A stretch of 64,000 nucleotides of DNA from Acidobacteriota bacterium (lineage in GTDB: Bacteria > Acidobacteriota > Terriglobia > Acidiferrales > UBA7541), in the NCBI GenBank assembly GCA_027307115.1, contig DAHUXN010000060.1:38380-102379 (forward strand), given 5' to 3'. The stretch's first letter is position 1. Every line of letters starts with the position of its first letter. The translations under genes and the position numbers were made by a program. Below are positions 42,006 to 50,090 of this stretch, one piece after another. The notes below the pieces were generated by a model. The model was not told the DNA's origin, ran no database searches, and saw only the letters and a program-made list of their open reading frames with translations.

Positions 42006-45000
42006 CTAGAACGATAACCTCGCGCTGAGCTGAACCTCGCGTCCCGGCGTCATCGCCATGGTGATGGTGGCAAACTGCGGCTCGTTCACGAAACGGTTGG
42101 GCGTGCCAAGGTTGGTGTGGTTAAGCGCATTGAAGAATTCGCCGCGGATTTCGAATTCGGATCTCTCCGTAATGCGAAACGTGCGCTCGAGCGCGAGATC
42201 CAATGTTTGCATGCCGGGGCCGTACACCGAGTTCCGTCCTACATCGCCGAACGTGAACGCTGGCAGAGTTGTGAATGCCGACGGATTGAACCATTGCGCG
42301 GCCGTGTGCGTCCCAGGCCCAAAAACAGGCTGTCCGGTCGTGTTGGCGCGGATCGGGTTTTCCCCCAGCAGAGTTCCGGAATTCGCGGTGTCGCCGAAAA
42401 CAGAAATTGTGAAGGGAAAACCGGACTGGATCTGGAAAATGGTGGCGAAGTTCCAGTTTTCGGTCAACAGGCTGGCCCACGCCATGCGTCGGTACGCGGG
42501 AATTTCATAGACGCTGCTTAGGACAAAGCGATTGCGGATGTCGCATGCAGGGCCCTTCTCTGCGTTTAAGTCGTTGTTGTTTTGCGGAATCGCGGATTCA
42601 TCCATCGGAGAGCGAAAGTCCGGCGCATTCGTCAGGTTCTTGGCAAACGTATAGTTCGCCAGCAGGCTCAGCCCATGGGAGTAACTGCGGCGCAAGTTGA
42701 TGTAGCCCGCGTCATACCAGCTCTGCGCCGTATCTTCCAGCAGATTGATTCCGCTCACGGGAAAACTCAGTGTGGTGTCGCCCGGCAACACGCTGACGTT
42801 TGCTGGAAGGACGCTTCCAGGCACGAAGCTCAGCGTCTGCAACGGGCGCCGCGGCTCGATTGCTCCCGGCCCGGGAGGCGCGTTGTTGATCAAGTGCGCG
42901 CGTTGCAGGTGAAATCCGCGAGAACCAATGTAGCCCACTTCCAGAATCGTGTTTTGGCCCAGGCTTTTTCCCACGTGGACGTTCCACTGCTGGACATACT
43001 GAGCCGGAGCATGCGGATCAAACGCCGTAAAACTCACCGTCGTCTGGCCCAGCACCGGCTGCCCAAAATTGAATCCGGCGGCAACCAGCGAAGCAGGAGG
43101 AATGAAATTGTTGGTTTGCTGCGTTTCCGGAAAAACATACGGAATGTTGTGCCGCTGGTTGCACCACGTATTCAGATCGACAGGGGTATAGAAAATTCCA
43201 TATGCCGCATGCAGAACCAGGCCCAGCCTGGGCAGATCTTTCGCGATTCCGATTCGCGGCGCGAAGTCACGCTTATTGGAATACATCAGTCCCCGCGGAT
43301 AACCCAATTGGCCGCCGATGAACACGGATGGCGTTCCATTTTCGAAAGTCAGATTGGTGTTCGCGTACTGCCGGTCGTACAACGGGCTTTCATATTCGTA
43401 TCGCAAGCCGATCTCCAGCGTGGTCGTCGGCGTCACCTGCCAGCTATCTTCGGCGAACGCATCGGCTCCCCAGTTGGCCAGATTCATTTGCGGAACTCCC
43501 GCTTGCCTCTGCTTCACCACCGGGAGACCCAGTAGAAAGCTCGCGAGTGCCGAGCCGGTGCCGTCATTCGACTCCGTTTGCGTCGTGAAGCCATTTGTGA
43601 ACTGATAGAAGCCACGATTCTGAAAGAAGCCCCACATCGGCCAGATGTAACGCCGGAAACTGCCGCCGAACTTCAATCCGTGCCTGCCACGCTGCCAAGA
43701 AAACGTGTCGCGCGCCTCGATCGTGGTATCCCAAGCATGCATGGGAGTGGCCGCAAACGAATCCCCCATGCCGGAGTATCCCTGAACGGCAAACCACGGA
43801 GCGCCCCAGGCTCCCCTGCCTCCAAAGCCGATTCCCTGAATGCCGAGCTGCCCAACAATGTTATTCGTTCCGTCATTCTGCGACGTGCGGTTCATCGACA
43901 GCCGCGACACGGCGAGCGAAGCGGTATTCACCTTGTCTTCTGAGACGATGTGGTTCCACGACAGGACCGACTGCTGCGAGAAATTGTCGTAATTCGCGCC
44001 GAACCCGGGCAAATTCTGCGGCGTGAAGCCGTTTTCTCCGCTGAGCGAGTAGCGAAGGAACGCGCTATCGCCGTTTGCAAAAACGCGGTCCACGCGAACC
44101 ATCCCCTGGTCTGCAACATCCAGTCCATTGCGCACGTCGAGGTAGTTGTTGGAGTCCACGCCCGGCACGGTTGGCAGATTTGGCAGCGGCGAGTAATTCG
44201 CGAGGAAAAGTGACGCGGCGGAATTGATCTCGGTGGGTGGAATGACGTTCGCCTGCCCGTTGTAGCTGAATTGATCGCGAATGATGGGCGCATTCGAGGG
44301 GCTTGTCGGTAGATTCGGGTTGTAATTCGGGTTGGGATGCGCGGTGCTCGGATCATAAATGGAGACGCCGCTCTGGCTGAAGTCGCCATGTATCTCCGCC
44401 GACGTAGGCACGGTCTCGATGTTCGTCACAGCCATGGCGTGCCGGAGACCCTCGTAGTTGACGAAGAAAAACAGCTTCTTCCTCACCGCCAACGGCCCGC
44501 CAAAAGATCCCCCGAAGTTGTTTTGTACCAGGTGATTCTTGCCCATGGAATCGAACGTCGCCGCGTCCATCGCGCCGTTTCGCAGGAATTCGTAGACGGT
44601 TCCGTGATAATGATCCGTCCCGGATTTGGTCACGATGTTGATCTGGCCCCCGCCGGCGCCGCCCATGTCCGCCGAATAGCTGCTGGTCTCCACCTGAAAT
44701 TCTTCCACTGCGTCGGGCGAGAGGCTAATGTTCTGTGTATTGAACGTCGGGTCTGTGTTCGTGGCGCCGTCCAGCAGAAAGAAATTGGCGTTCGGACGAT
44801 TGCCGCCGATGCTGACGGCCGAACGTTGGCCTGGGCGCCAGTAAAGTGGGTTCGATTCCCCCGTCTGTGCGCCGGAGCCCACGTGCGCGCCCGGAACCGT
44901 AAGAACCAGGTCAATGAGCATTCGTCCATCGAGAGGCAGCTCTCGGATGGATTCTGGTTCGACTACTTCTCCGACGCTCGCGTCGGTTGTGCGCATCACG

Positions 45001-45359
45001 TCCTCGGAAGAGCCGCTGACTTTAACCGTGCTCTTGACCGATGCGACCTTCAAGTGCAAATCCAGCGCGGCCTGTTGGCCAACTTCCAAGCGCAGAGCCT
45101 CCATCAGCGGCGCGAATCCCGGCGCTTTGACCACCAGACGATAGTGGCCGGGCAAAAGAGCCGTAAGCTGAAATATTCCAAGCTCGTTCGTGGTCGCTCG
45201 GCGCGCCGCAGGTGTGTCCACTGCGGTCAGTTCCACCCGCGCGCCCGCTACCGGACTATTCTGTGCGTCAACCACGCTGCCGCTCAGGGACGCATAATTG
45301 CTCTGCGCGTAAGCGCACGGCGCGACCAACAGCAGAAGACAAGGAATCAGTTTTCGCAA
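42006..45359 (-). CDS. Oar-like TonB-dependent receptor with carboxypeptidase-regulatory domain
   Basis: About 1117 residues from TTG 45359 (GAGGGG five or six bases upstream), beginning with a signal peptide (LIPCLLLLVAPCAYAQ). A carboxypeptidase-regulatory-like domain follows (SGSVVDAQNSPVAGARVEL, then YRLVVKAPGFAPL), then a plug-like region and a long outer-membrane barrel (GGAGGGQINIVTKSG, GLRYEYESPLY), ending in aromatic QLSARLSF. This Oar-type class is highly expanded in Acidobacteriota and usually imports large glycans or peptides via TonB. The frame extends upstream to 45452, but that part is not signal-like. No substrate is implied by neighbours. Confidence 0.9.
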   Translation of the reverse strand: MRKLIPCLLLLVAPCAYAQSNYASLSGSVVDAQNSPVAGARVELTAVDTPAARRATTNELGIFQLTALLPGHYRLVVKAPGFAPLMEALRLEVGQQAALDLHLKVASVKSTVKVSGSSEDVMRTTDASVGEVVEPESIRELPLDGRMLIDLVLTVPGAHVGSGAQTGESNPLYWRPGQRSAVSIGGNRPNANFFLLDGATNTDPTFNTQNISLSPDAVEEFQVETSSYSADMGGAGGGQINIVTKSGTDHYHGTVYEFLRNGAMDAATFDSMGKNHLVQNNFGGSFGGPLAVRKKLFFFVNYEGLRHAMAVTNIETVPTSAEIHGDFSQSGVSIYDPSTAHPNPNYNPNLPTSPSNAPIIRDQFSYNGQANVIPPTEINSAASLFLANYSPLPNLPTVPGVDSNNYLDVRNGLDVADQGMVRVDRVFANGDSAFLRYSLSGENGFTPQNLPGFGANYDNFSQQSVLSWNHIVSEDKVNTASLAVSRLSMNRTSQNDGTNNIVGQLGIQGIGFGGRGAWGAPWFAVQGYSGMGDSFAATPMHAWDTTIEARDTFSWQRGRHGLKFGGSFRRYIWPMWGFFQNRGFYQFTNGFTTQTESNDGTGSALASFLLGLPVVKQRQAGVPQMNLANWGADAFAEDSWQVTPTTTLEIGLRYEYESPLYDRQYANTNLTFENGTPSVFIGGQLGYPRGLMYSNKRDFAPRIGIAKDLPRLGLVLHAAYGIFYTPVDLNTWCNQRHNIPYVFPETQQTNNFIPPASLVAAGFNFGQPVLGQTTVSFTAFDPHAPAQYVQQWNVHVGKSLGQNTILEVGYIGSRGFHLQRAHLINNAPPGPGAIEPRRPLQTLSFVPGSVLPANVSVLPGDTTLSFPVSGINLLEDTAQSWYDAGYINLRRSYSHGLSLLANYTFAKNLTNAPDFRSPMDESAIPQNNNDLNAEKGPACDIRNRFVLSSVYEIPAYRRMAWASLLTENWNFATIFQIQSGFPFTISVFGDTANSGTLLGENPIRANTTGQPVFGPGTHTAAQWFNPSAFTTLPAFTFGDVGRNSVYGPGMQTLDLALERTFRITERSEFEIRGEFFNALNHTNLGTPNRFVNEPQFATITMAMTPGREVQLSARLSF

Positions 45360-45673
45360 TTTCCACCCCTCGCCAGATTCCCCGAAACGGCCTTCGCCGT
45401 TCGATTCCGACCCGCAGCAATAAAAATGCTCGAGCCGCTTCACGGACGCCAAGACGATATTGTTGGGGAGGGATTAAACGGGATGAAGAAAACAAACGCA
45501 ATACTGCAAAAGTATTAGCAGCCTTCTGTCAGGGTAATCCTCTTCGCGACATCATGCCAGAGCCACCCAAATCTTCATTCCAAGCCGGCGCCGCGGCCCC
45601 TTTTTTTGCCGCCGAATGTCGTTGAATTGCGCGGCACGGTTCACTATTATGCCGCTCTTCGCACCACGCGAAA
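45360..45673. other. 314-bp intergenic region between divergent genes
   Basis: This gap lies between the receptor (minus) and the permease (plus), so both promoters should be here. I see no strong sigma70 pair, no RNA gene and no significant repeat. Confidence 0.4.
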
Positions 45674-47047
45674 ATGCCCACCGCAAACGGCACTTCCAAA
45701 GCGTCGTCGAAAATCTTCGGCGGAGCGATTCGCCAGATTGGTTTTCTTCCGCTGCTTGCTGTTTTTTACGGCTACACGTGCGGCGGGCCGTTTGGCTACG
45801 AGCAGATTTTCAAAAGCTCCGGCCCGGGCATGGCTGTGCTGTTTCTCGCGCTCGTGCCGTTTTTCTGGAGCATCCCTATTTCGCTTGCGTCCGCCGAACT
45901 GAACAGCATTATGCCCGTGCAGGGAGGCTTCTATCGCTGGAGCCGCGCCGCGTTTGGAGATTTCTGGGGTTTTCAATGCGGCTGGTGGAATTGGAGCGGC
46001 ACGTTTCTCCTCAACAGCCTTTACGGCGTGCTGCTGATGGACTATCTCGCTGATTATGTTCCCTGGCTGACGGGTTACACAAAATGGGCGGGCGCGTGCG
46101 TGATTCTTCTGCTGCTGGCATACGTCAACGCGCGCGGCATCAAACTCGCAGGTTGGCTCGCCGTCGTGCTGCAAGCAATTGTTTTTATTCCCGTGATCTG
46201 GCTTTGCGTTGTCGCGCTTTTTCATTGGCATCACAATCCAATGGTGCCGTTGGTGCCGCCGGGAAAACCGCTCGGCAATGTTTTTGGCGCGGGCCTCGCT
46301 CTCGCGATGTGGAATTACGCAGGCTACGAACAACTGTCGAGCGTGACGGGCGAAATGAAAGATCCGCAGCGCACGTTCATGCGGCTGATCGTGTGGAACA
46401 CGCCGCTGACGATACTCACTTACATTCTTCCCGCAACACTTGCCATCGCCGTGCTCGGCAACTGGCAGCAGTGGGAAACTGGGTACATCGTGACCGCGTC
46501 GCGCATGGTGGGAGGAGAATCGCTCGGCGCCGCGATGCTTGTCGCGTCGATCATCGGGACGCTCGCGCTTTCCAACAGCACGATTCTTTACACGACCCGT
46601 ATCCCCGCGACGATGGCGGAAGATGGCTTCCTACCCGCGTGGCTCGGGAAAATTCATCCGCGATTTGGCACGCCCGCGCGCGCAATCGCAATCTCCGCCA
46701 TGGTTTATTGCGTTCTGGCGAAGTTCGACGTGGTGGATCTGGTCGACATATATATTTGGACGCGCATCGCGACTTCGCTGCTTACGCTGGTCGCCGCGTG
46801 GCGCATGCGCCAGAAAGCGCCGGACGCGCCGCGGCGTTTTCGCATGCCCGGCGGGCGAATCGGAGTGGCGGCGATCATCATTTTGCCGGCGATTTTGTGC
46901 GCGGTGAAAATCTGGTACAGCGAGCCGTTCGTGATGCGCTATTCGCCGCTGCTGCTCGCCACCGGCCCCGTCGCGTATTTAATTTTGCGCTTCGGCTTTC
47001 GCATGACGCCGCGACCTGCAAACTACGTCATCGCAAATGAAGAGTGA
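45674..47047 (+). CDS. APC-superfamily amino acid/polyamine permease
   Basis: A 457-residue inner-membrane transporter with about twelve hydrophobic segments. The unwound TM1 motif (YTCGGPFGYEQIFKSSGPG), the GGFYRWSRAAFGDFWGF loop and NYAGYEQLSSVTGEMKDP of TM6 are those of the LAT/APC branch. It probably takes up an amino acid or amine. The P5C dehydrogenase gene converges on it from 48.7 kb, which is only weak support for proline or glutamate as a substrate. Confidence 0.9.
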   Translation: MPTANGTSKASSKIFGGAIRQIGFLPLLAVFYGYTCGGPFGYEQIFKSSGPGMAVLFLALVPFFWSIPISLASAELNSIMPVQGGFYRWSRAAFGDFWGFQCGWWNWSGTFLLNSLYGVLLMDYLADYVPWLTGYTKWAGACVILLLLAYVNARGIKLAGWLAVVLQAIVFIPVIWLCVVALFHWHHNPMVPLVPPGKPLGNVFGAGLALAMWNYAGYEQLSSVTGEMKDPQRTFMRLIVWNTPLTILTYILPATLAIAVLGNWQQWETGYIVTASRMVGGESLGAAMLVASIIGTLALSNSTILYTTRIPATMAEDGFLPAWLGKIHPRFGTPARAIAISAMVYCVLAKFDVVDLVDIYIWTRIATSLLTLVAAWRMRQKAPDAPRRFRMPGGRIGVAAIIILPAILCAVKIWYSEPFVMRYSPLLLATGPVAYLILRFGFRMTPRPANYVIANEE

Positions 47048-47054
47048 AACGGTT

Positions 47055-47083
47055 CACCGCAGAGGCGCAGAGAACGCGGAGAT
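47055..47083. repeat. Short CTCTGCG-type dispersed repeat (inverted copy)
   Basis: CACCGCAGAGGCGCAGAGAA followed by CGCGGAGAT, in the 56-bp gap between two convergent genes. It is a relative of the copy at 40589-40616 in the opposite orientation. Confidence 0.4.
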
Positions 47084-47103
47084 GCTCGCCACGTCGCCGT
47101 GTA

Positions 47104-48684
47104 TCACTTTGCCGCTAAATTTTCGGCGATGACTTTGGCTTGCAGGAAGAGGAGTAAATAATCCTGGCCGCCGGCCTTGGAATCGGTGCCGGACATATTG
47201 AAACCGCCGAAGGGATGCACGCCGACTTTCGCGCCGGTGCATTTGCGATTCAGATACAAGTTGCCAACGTGAAATTCCTCTGTAGCGCGCTCCAGCTTTT
47301 TCGGATTCTTTGAGTAGACGGCACCGGTCAAACCGTACTCAGTTCCGTTTGCGATTTCGAGCGCGTGATCGAAATCTTTTGCGGGCATCACCGCCAAGAC
47401 GGGCCCGAAAATTTCCTCTTGCGCGATTTTTGCATTCGGTTTGATGTCCGCAATCACGGTTGGCTCGATGAAATATCCGTCGGTTCCCTTCGCGCCGCCG
47501 CCGGTGAGCAGGCGGCCTTCTTTTTTTCCGGCTTCGATGTATTCGAGAATCGTTTTCATCGCGGACTTGTTGATCACCGGGCCCATGAAATTATTTCCGT
47601 CCTCGGCGGGGCCAACTTTCATGGCCTTGACGCGCGGAATCAGTTTCTCGATGAATTTGTCGTAAATTTTCTCGGACACGATTGCGCGCGAACAGGCAGA
47701 GCACTTCTGTCCCTGATAGCCGAACGCCGATTGCGCGACACCCTCGGCGGCGGAATCGAGGTCTGCTTCTTCGTCGACGATGATTGCGTCCTTGCCGCCC
47801 ATTTCGAGTACCGTGCGCTTGATCCAGATTTGTCCCGGCTGCTTTTTCGCGGCGATTTCGCCGATGCGCAGGCCTGCTTGCATGGAACCGGTGAAGGCGA
47901 TGAAGCGCGTTTTCGGGTGCGAGACCAGCGCCTCTCCTGCCGTGCTTCCCGGTCCCGTGAAGAAATTCACGACGCCTTTGGGTACACCGGCTTCGTTGAG
48001 AATTTCCATGAAAAATGCGGCGACGGTTGGCGAATCGCTGGACGGTTTCACGACCACAGTATTTCCGGTGACGATTGCGGCAAGAGTCATGCCGCCCATA
48101 ATTGCCGCCGCAAAATTCCAAGGCGGAATTACTACGCCGACGCCGAGCGGAATGTAGACGAGATGATTTTTCTCTCCCGCGTTCGGAACGAGTTTTTGCG
48201 GGCCGGCGAGGCGCAGCATTTCGCGCGCGTAGAATTCGCAGAAATCGATTAACTCGGCGGTGTCCGCGTCGGCTTCGGTCCACGTTTTTCCCGTTTCGTA
48301 GCAGAGCCACGCGTTCATTTCAAAGCGGCGCCTCCTGAGAATTTCCGCGACTTCGAAGCAATACCAGACGCGCTTCGCAGCGGGCACGATTTTCCAGTGC
48401 GCGAATGCTTTGTCGGCCGCTTCGATGGCCTGATTCGCGAGTTCGACGGTGCCCTTCTGGAAAATTCCGACGACCTGGTTCGGGTGCGAGGGATTTGTTG
48501 ATTGCGTTTTTTCTTTCGTGAAAATCTTCTCCCCGCCAATAATCAGGGGATATTCCCGGCCCAATTCGGCGGCGACTTTCTTCAGCGTCTGCTCCATTGC
48601 CGCGCGGTTTTCGGGCTTCGAGAAATCGCGAACGGGTTCGTTCTTGAATTCGCCGCGATCGAGCGTTGTTGCCGGAGAAGTCAT
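47104..48684 (-). CDS. pruA: L-glutamate gamma-semialdehyde (P5C) dehydrogenase
   Basis: A 526-residue aldehyde dehydrogenase of the stand-alone P5CDH (RocA/PruA-C) type, which oxidises glutamate semialdehyde to glutamate with NAD. Motifs: IPPWNFAAAIMGGM, FTGSMQAGLRIG, ELGG-type MGGKDAIIVD with the general-base Glu just before it, and the nucleophile in QGQKCSACSRA (about residue 328). The end (GAKVGVHPFGGFNMSGTDSKAGG) is characteristic. Start at ATG 48684 is backed by AGGGAGA. No proline dehydrogenase gene is adjacent. Confidence 0.9.
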   Translation of the reverse strand: MTSPATTLDRGEFKNEPVRDFSKPENRAAMEQTLKKVAAELGREYPLIIGGEKIFTKEKTQSTNPSHPNQVVGIFQKGTVELANQAIEAADKAFAHWKIVPAAKRVWYCFEVAEILRRRRFEMNAWLCYETGKTWTEADADTAELIDFCEFYAREMLRLAGPQKLVPNAGEKNHLVYIPLGVGVVIPPWNFAAAIMGGMTLAAIVTGNTVVVKPSSDSPTVAAFFMEILNEAGVPKGVVNFFTGPGSTAGEALVSHPKTRFIAFTGSMQAGLRIGEIAAKKQPGQIWIKRTVLEMGGKDAIIVDEEADLDSAAEGVAQSAFGYQGQKCSACSRAIVSEKIYDKFIEKLIPRVKAMKVGPAEDGNNFMGPVINKSAMKTILEYIEAGKKEGRLLTGGGAKGTDGYFIEPTVIADIKPNAKIAQEEIFGPVLAVMPAKDFDHALEIANGTEYGLTGAVYSKNPKKLERATEEFHVGNLYLNRKCTGAKVGVHPFGGFNMSGTDSKAGGQDYLLLFLQAKVIAENLAAK

Positions 48685-49014
48685 GGCAAATCTCCCTTGT
48701 GGAGGCAATTGGATTTGAGTCCGCTATTGTAGCGTAGATTGCGGAATCGGTGTTGGAGCGAGGACGGCATCGACCCGGTGAGTCCAATCGGCCCTGCAAA
48801 AACAAAGGTCCACCGGAAGCAGGAGGCGAGCCTGCGGACACGACGGGATGCCCTCACGCGGACAACTACGGGCCACAAAACGAGATACAGGTGCCTGCCT
48901 GCGGCAGAACTCCTGGCAACTGCTCGCCGGAGTGGCAGCGATATGAATTCACGTGCTGACAGGTTGCGGGCGTCGCTGTTGGCGCGAGCGACCGACCTTT
49001 GCTGTCCGCTCGCA
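48685..49014. other. 330-bp intergenic region
   Basis: Lies between two minus-strand genes. No convincing open frame, RNA gene or long repeat was seen; GC is similar to the surrounding genes. It presumably contains the promoter of the P5C dehydrogenase gene. Confidence 0.35.
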
Positions 49015-49197
49015 CTAGCGTCTGCTGACGATGTACATGCGAATGACCAGAGACACCTCCCCAATCACGACCGCGATTAAGAGGATTGTCTCCGGTATTC
49101 GCAATGCGCCGGAAATGCGGTGAATGCTGGCCGCAATTGCAGCGAGCAACCCGGCGATAACTGCCATGATTCGACGATCACGACTCATTTCGCACAT
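49015..49197 (-). CDS. Small two-helix membrane protein
   Basis: A 60-residue protein with two hydrophobic helices (MAVIAGLLAAIAASI and ETILLIAVVIGEVSLVI) and a basic end. It overlaps the end of the HTH gene by 20 bp; AAAGGGA precedes ATG 49197, and a second ATG at 49188 is possible. As the last gene of a three-gene operon it may form part of a regulator/membrane-protein system. No family recognised. Confidence 0.6.
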   Translation of the reverse strand: MCEMSRDRRIMAVIAGLLAAIAASIHRISGALRIPETILLIAVVIGEVSLVIRMYIVSRR

Positions 49198-49435
49198 TCG
49201 AGTCCCTTTCTTTTAGGTTTGCTTCACTTCGTTCCGAGTTAACCGATTCATCGATGAAAATTGACTCGATGGACATGTCAAAAACGCGGGCGATGCGGAA
49301 GGCGAGCGGAAGGCTGGGATCGAATTTGCCGGTCTCGACGGCATTGACGCTCTGGCGCGACACGTCGAGCTTTTGCGCCAAGTCGGCCTGGCTCCAGCCG
49401 CGCTGAGCGCGCAATTCGCGAAGCAAATTTTTCAC
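49178..49435 (-). CDS. Small Cro/CI (XRE)-family transcription regulator
   Basis: An 85-residue one-domain HTH protein. ELRAQRGWSQADLAQKLDVS and RQSVNAVETGKFDPSLPLA form a complete five-helix HTH, and the end (MSIESIFID) matches the YozG-like small regulators. Start is GTG 49435, giving a GTGA overlap with the membrane-protein gene. It probably represses its own operon through the palindromes at 49845-49893. Confidence 0.85.
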   Translation of the reverse strand: MKNLLRELRAQRGWSQADLAQKLDVSRQSVNAVETGKFDPSLPLAFRIARVFDMSIESIFIDESVNSERSEANLKERDSNVRNES

Positions 49436-49821
49436 TGGAACCTGCGGCGAACGAAGAGCTTCGAAATAACAGACATGACGCAAAAAACCGGAAAGACCCA
49501 GAGAACCGGAACGTGCATGCCCGGAATGAACATCTCGACAAAACCCCAAGCCGTCGTGACGGCCATGGTTAGCCCGATGGCCCACAGCAGCGCCTCGGTG
49601 ATAACCGCGCGCTTGAACTCGTCGGTTTCCTCGCGAATGTAGCGGCCAAGAAGCACGATAGCGGCAATGAGCGGTAAGGCGGGAAGCACTGCAAGAAAGT
49701 ATGCCGTCGGTCCGTGGATGTTGTGATGACCAAAAAGCCAGTTAATGAACGCAAACAGAACAAAATAAAGGATCATAACGGGAATAGCGCGCTGTATCAA
49801 ACGCCGCTGGGCTTGAGCCAT
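49432..49821 (-). CDS. Four-helix membrane protein paired with the XRE regulator
   Basis: A 129-residue protein with four hydrophobic helices (ILYFVLFAFINWLFG, AYFLAVLPALPLIAAIVLLG, ITEALLWAIGLTMAVTTAW, VLWVFPVFCVMSVISKLF) and a basic C-terminus. GGAGGG precedes ATG 49821. Proteins like it are usually encoded just before a YozG-like regulator; function unknown. Confidence 0.7.
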   Translation of the reverse strand: MAQAQRRLIQRAIPVMILYFVLFAFINWLFGHHNIHGPTAYFLAVLPALPLIAAIVLLGRYIREETDEFKRAVITEALLWAIGLTMAVTTAWGFVEMFIPGMHVPVLWVFPVFCVMSVISKLFVRRRFQ

Positions 49822-49844
49822 GTTGGCCCTCCATATAGTTGCGA

Positions 49845-49860
49845 GTCAAGTTAGCTTGAC
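49845..49860. promoter_or_regulatory. Operator candidate 1 (inverted repeat)
   Basis: GTCAAGTTAGCTTGAC has perfect 6-bp arms (GTCAAG/CTTGAC). It is 24 bp upstream of the membrane-protein start and resembles operator 2. Confidence 0.55.
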
Positions 49861-49877
49861 ACAAAATTTATGGATGT

Positions 49878-49893
49878 GTCAAGTAGACTTTAC
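49878..49893. promoter_or_regulatory. Operator candidate 2 (imperfect inverted repeat)
   Basis: GTCAAGTAGACTTTAC has 7-bp arms with one mismatch (GTCAAGT versus GTAAAGT read on the other strand). It shares the GTCAAGT start with operator 1, and the two centres are 33 bp apart, about three helical turns. Confidence 0.55.
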
Positions 49894-50090
49894 TTATGCA
49901 AAAACGGGAAGAAATGGAGCGCGGCACGGACGGGTTAGGCCCGCCTCTTACAAAAACAATGTGCACGGGCAAGAACGGTTAGGGCCGAGAGTCGGAAATG
50001 AGGAACGAAAGGCAAGGCAGCCGCAATGCGGCCCACGACCGCATCCGGGACACTAGAAGCACCCCACACTTCCATAAAGCAGTGGCAAAA

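Noticed and set aside
41831..42028. 65-codon plus-strand frame
   Set aside because: It is part of the decayed msrA stretch and overlaps the receptor's end; not a gene.
44848..44860. GGGTTCGATTCCC, like a tRNA T-loop
   Set aside because: It is inside the receptor coding sequence and no acceptor stem or anticodon arm fits around it.
44337..45518. 393-codon plus-strand frame
   Set aside because: Antisense to the Oar-like receptor, whose domains are clear.
48685..49014. Small frames in the gap
   Set aside because: Several short frames on both strands, but none with a ribosome site or protein-like composition.
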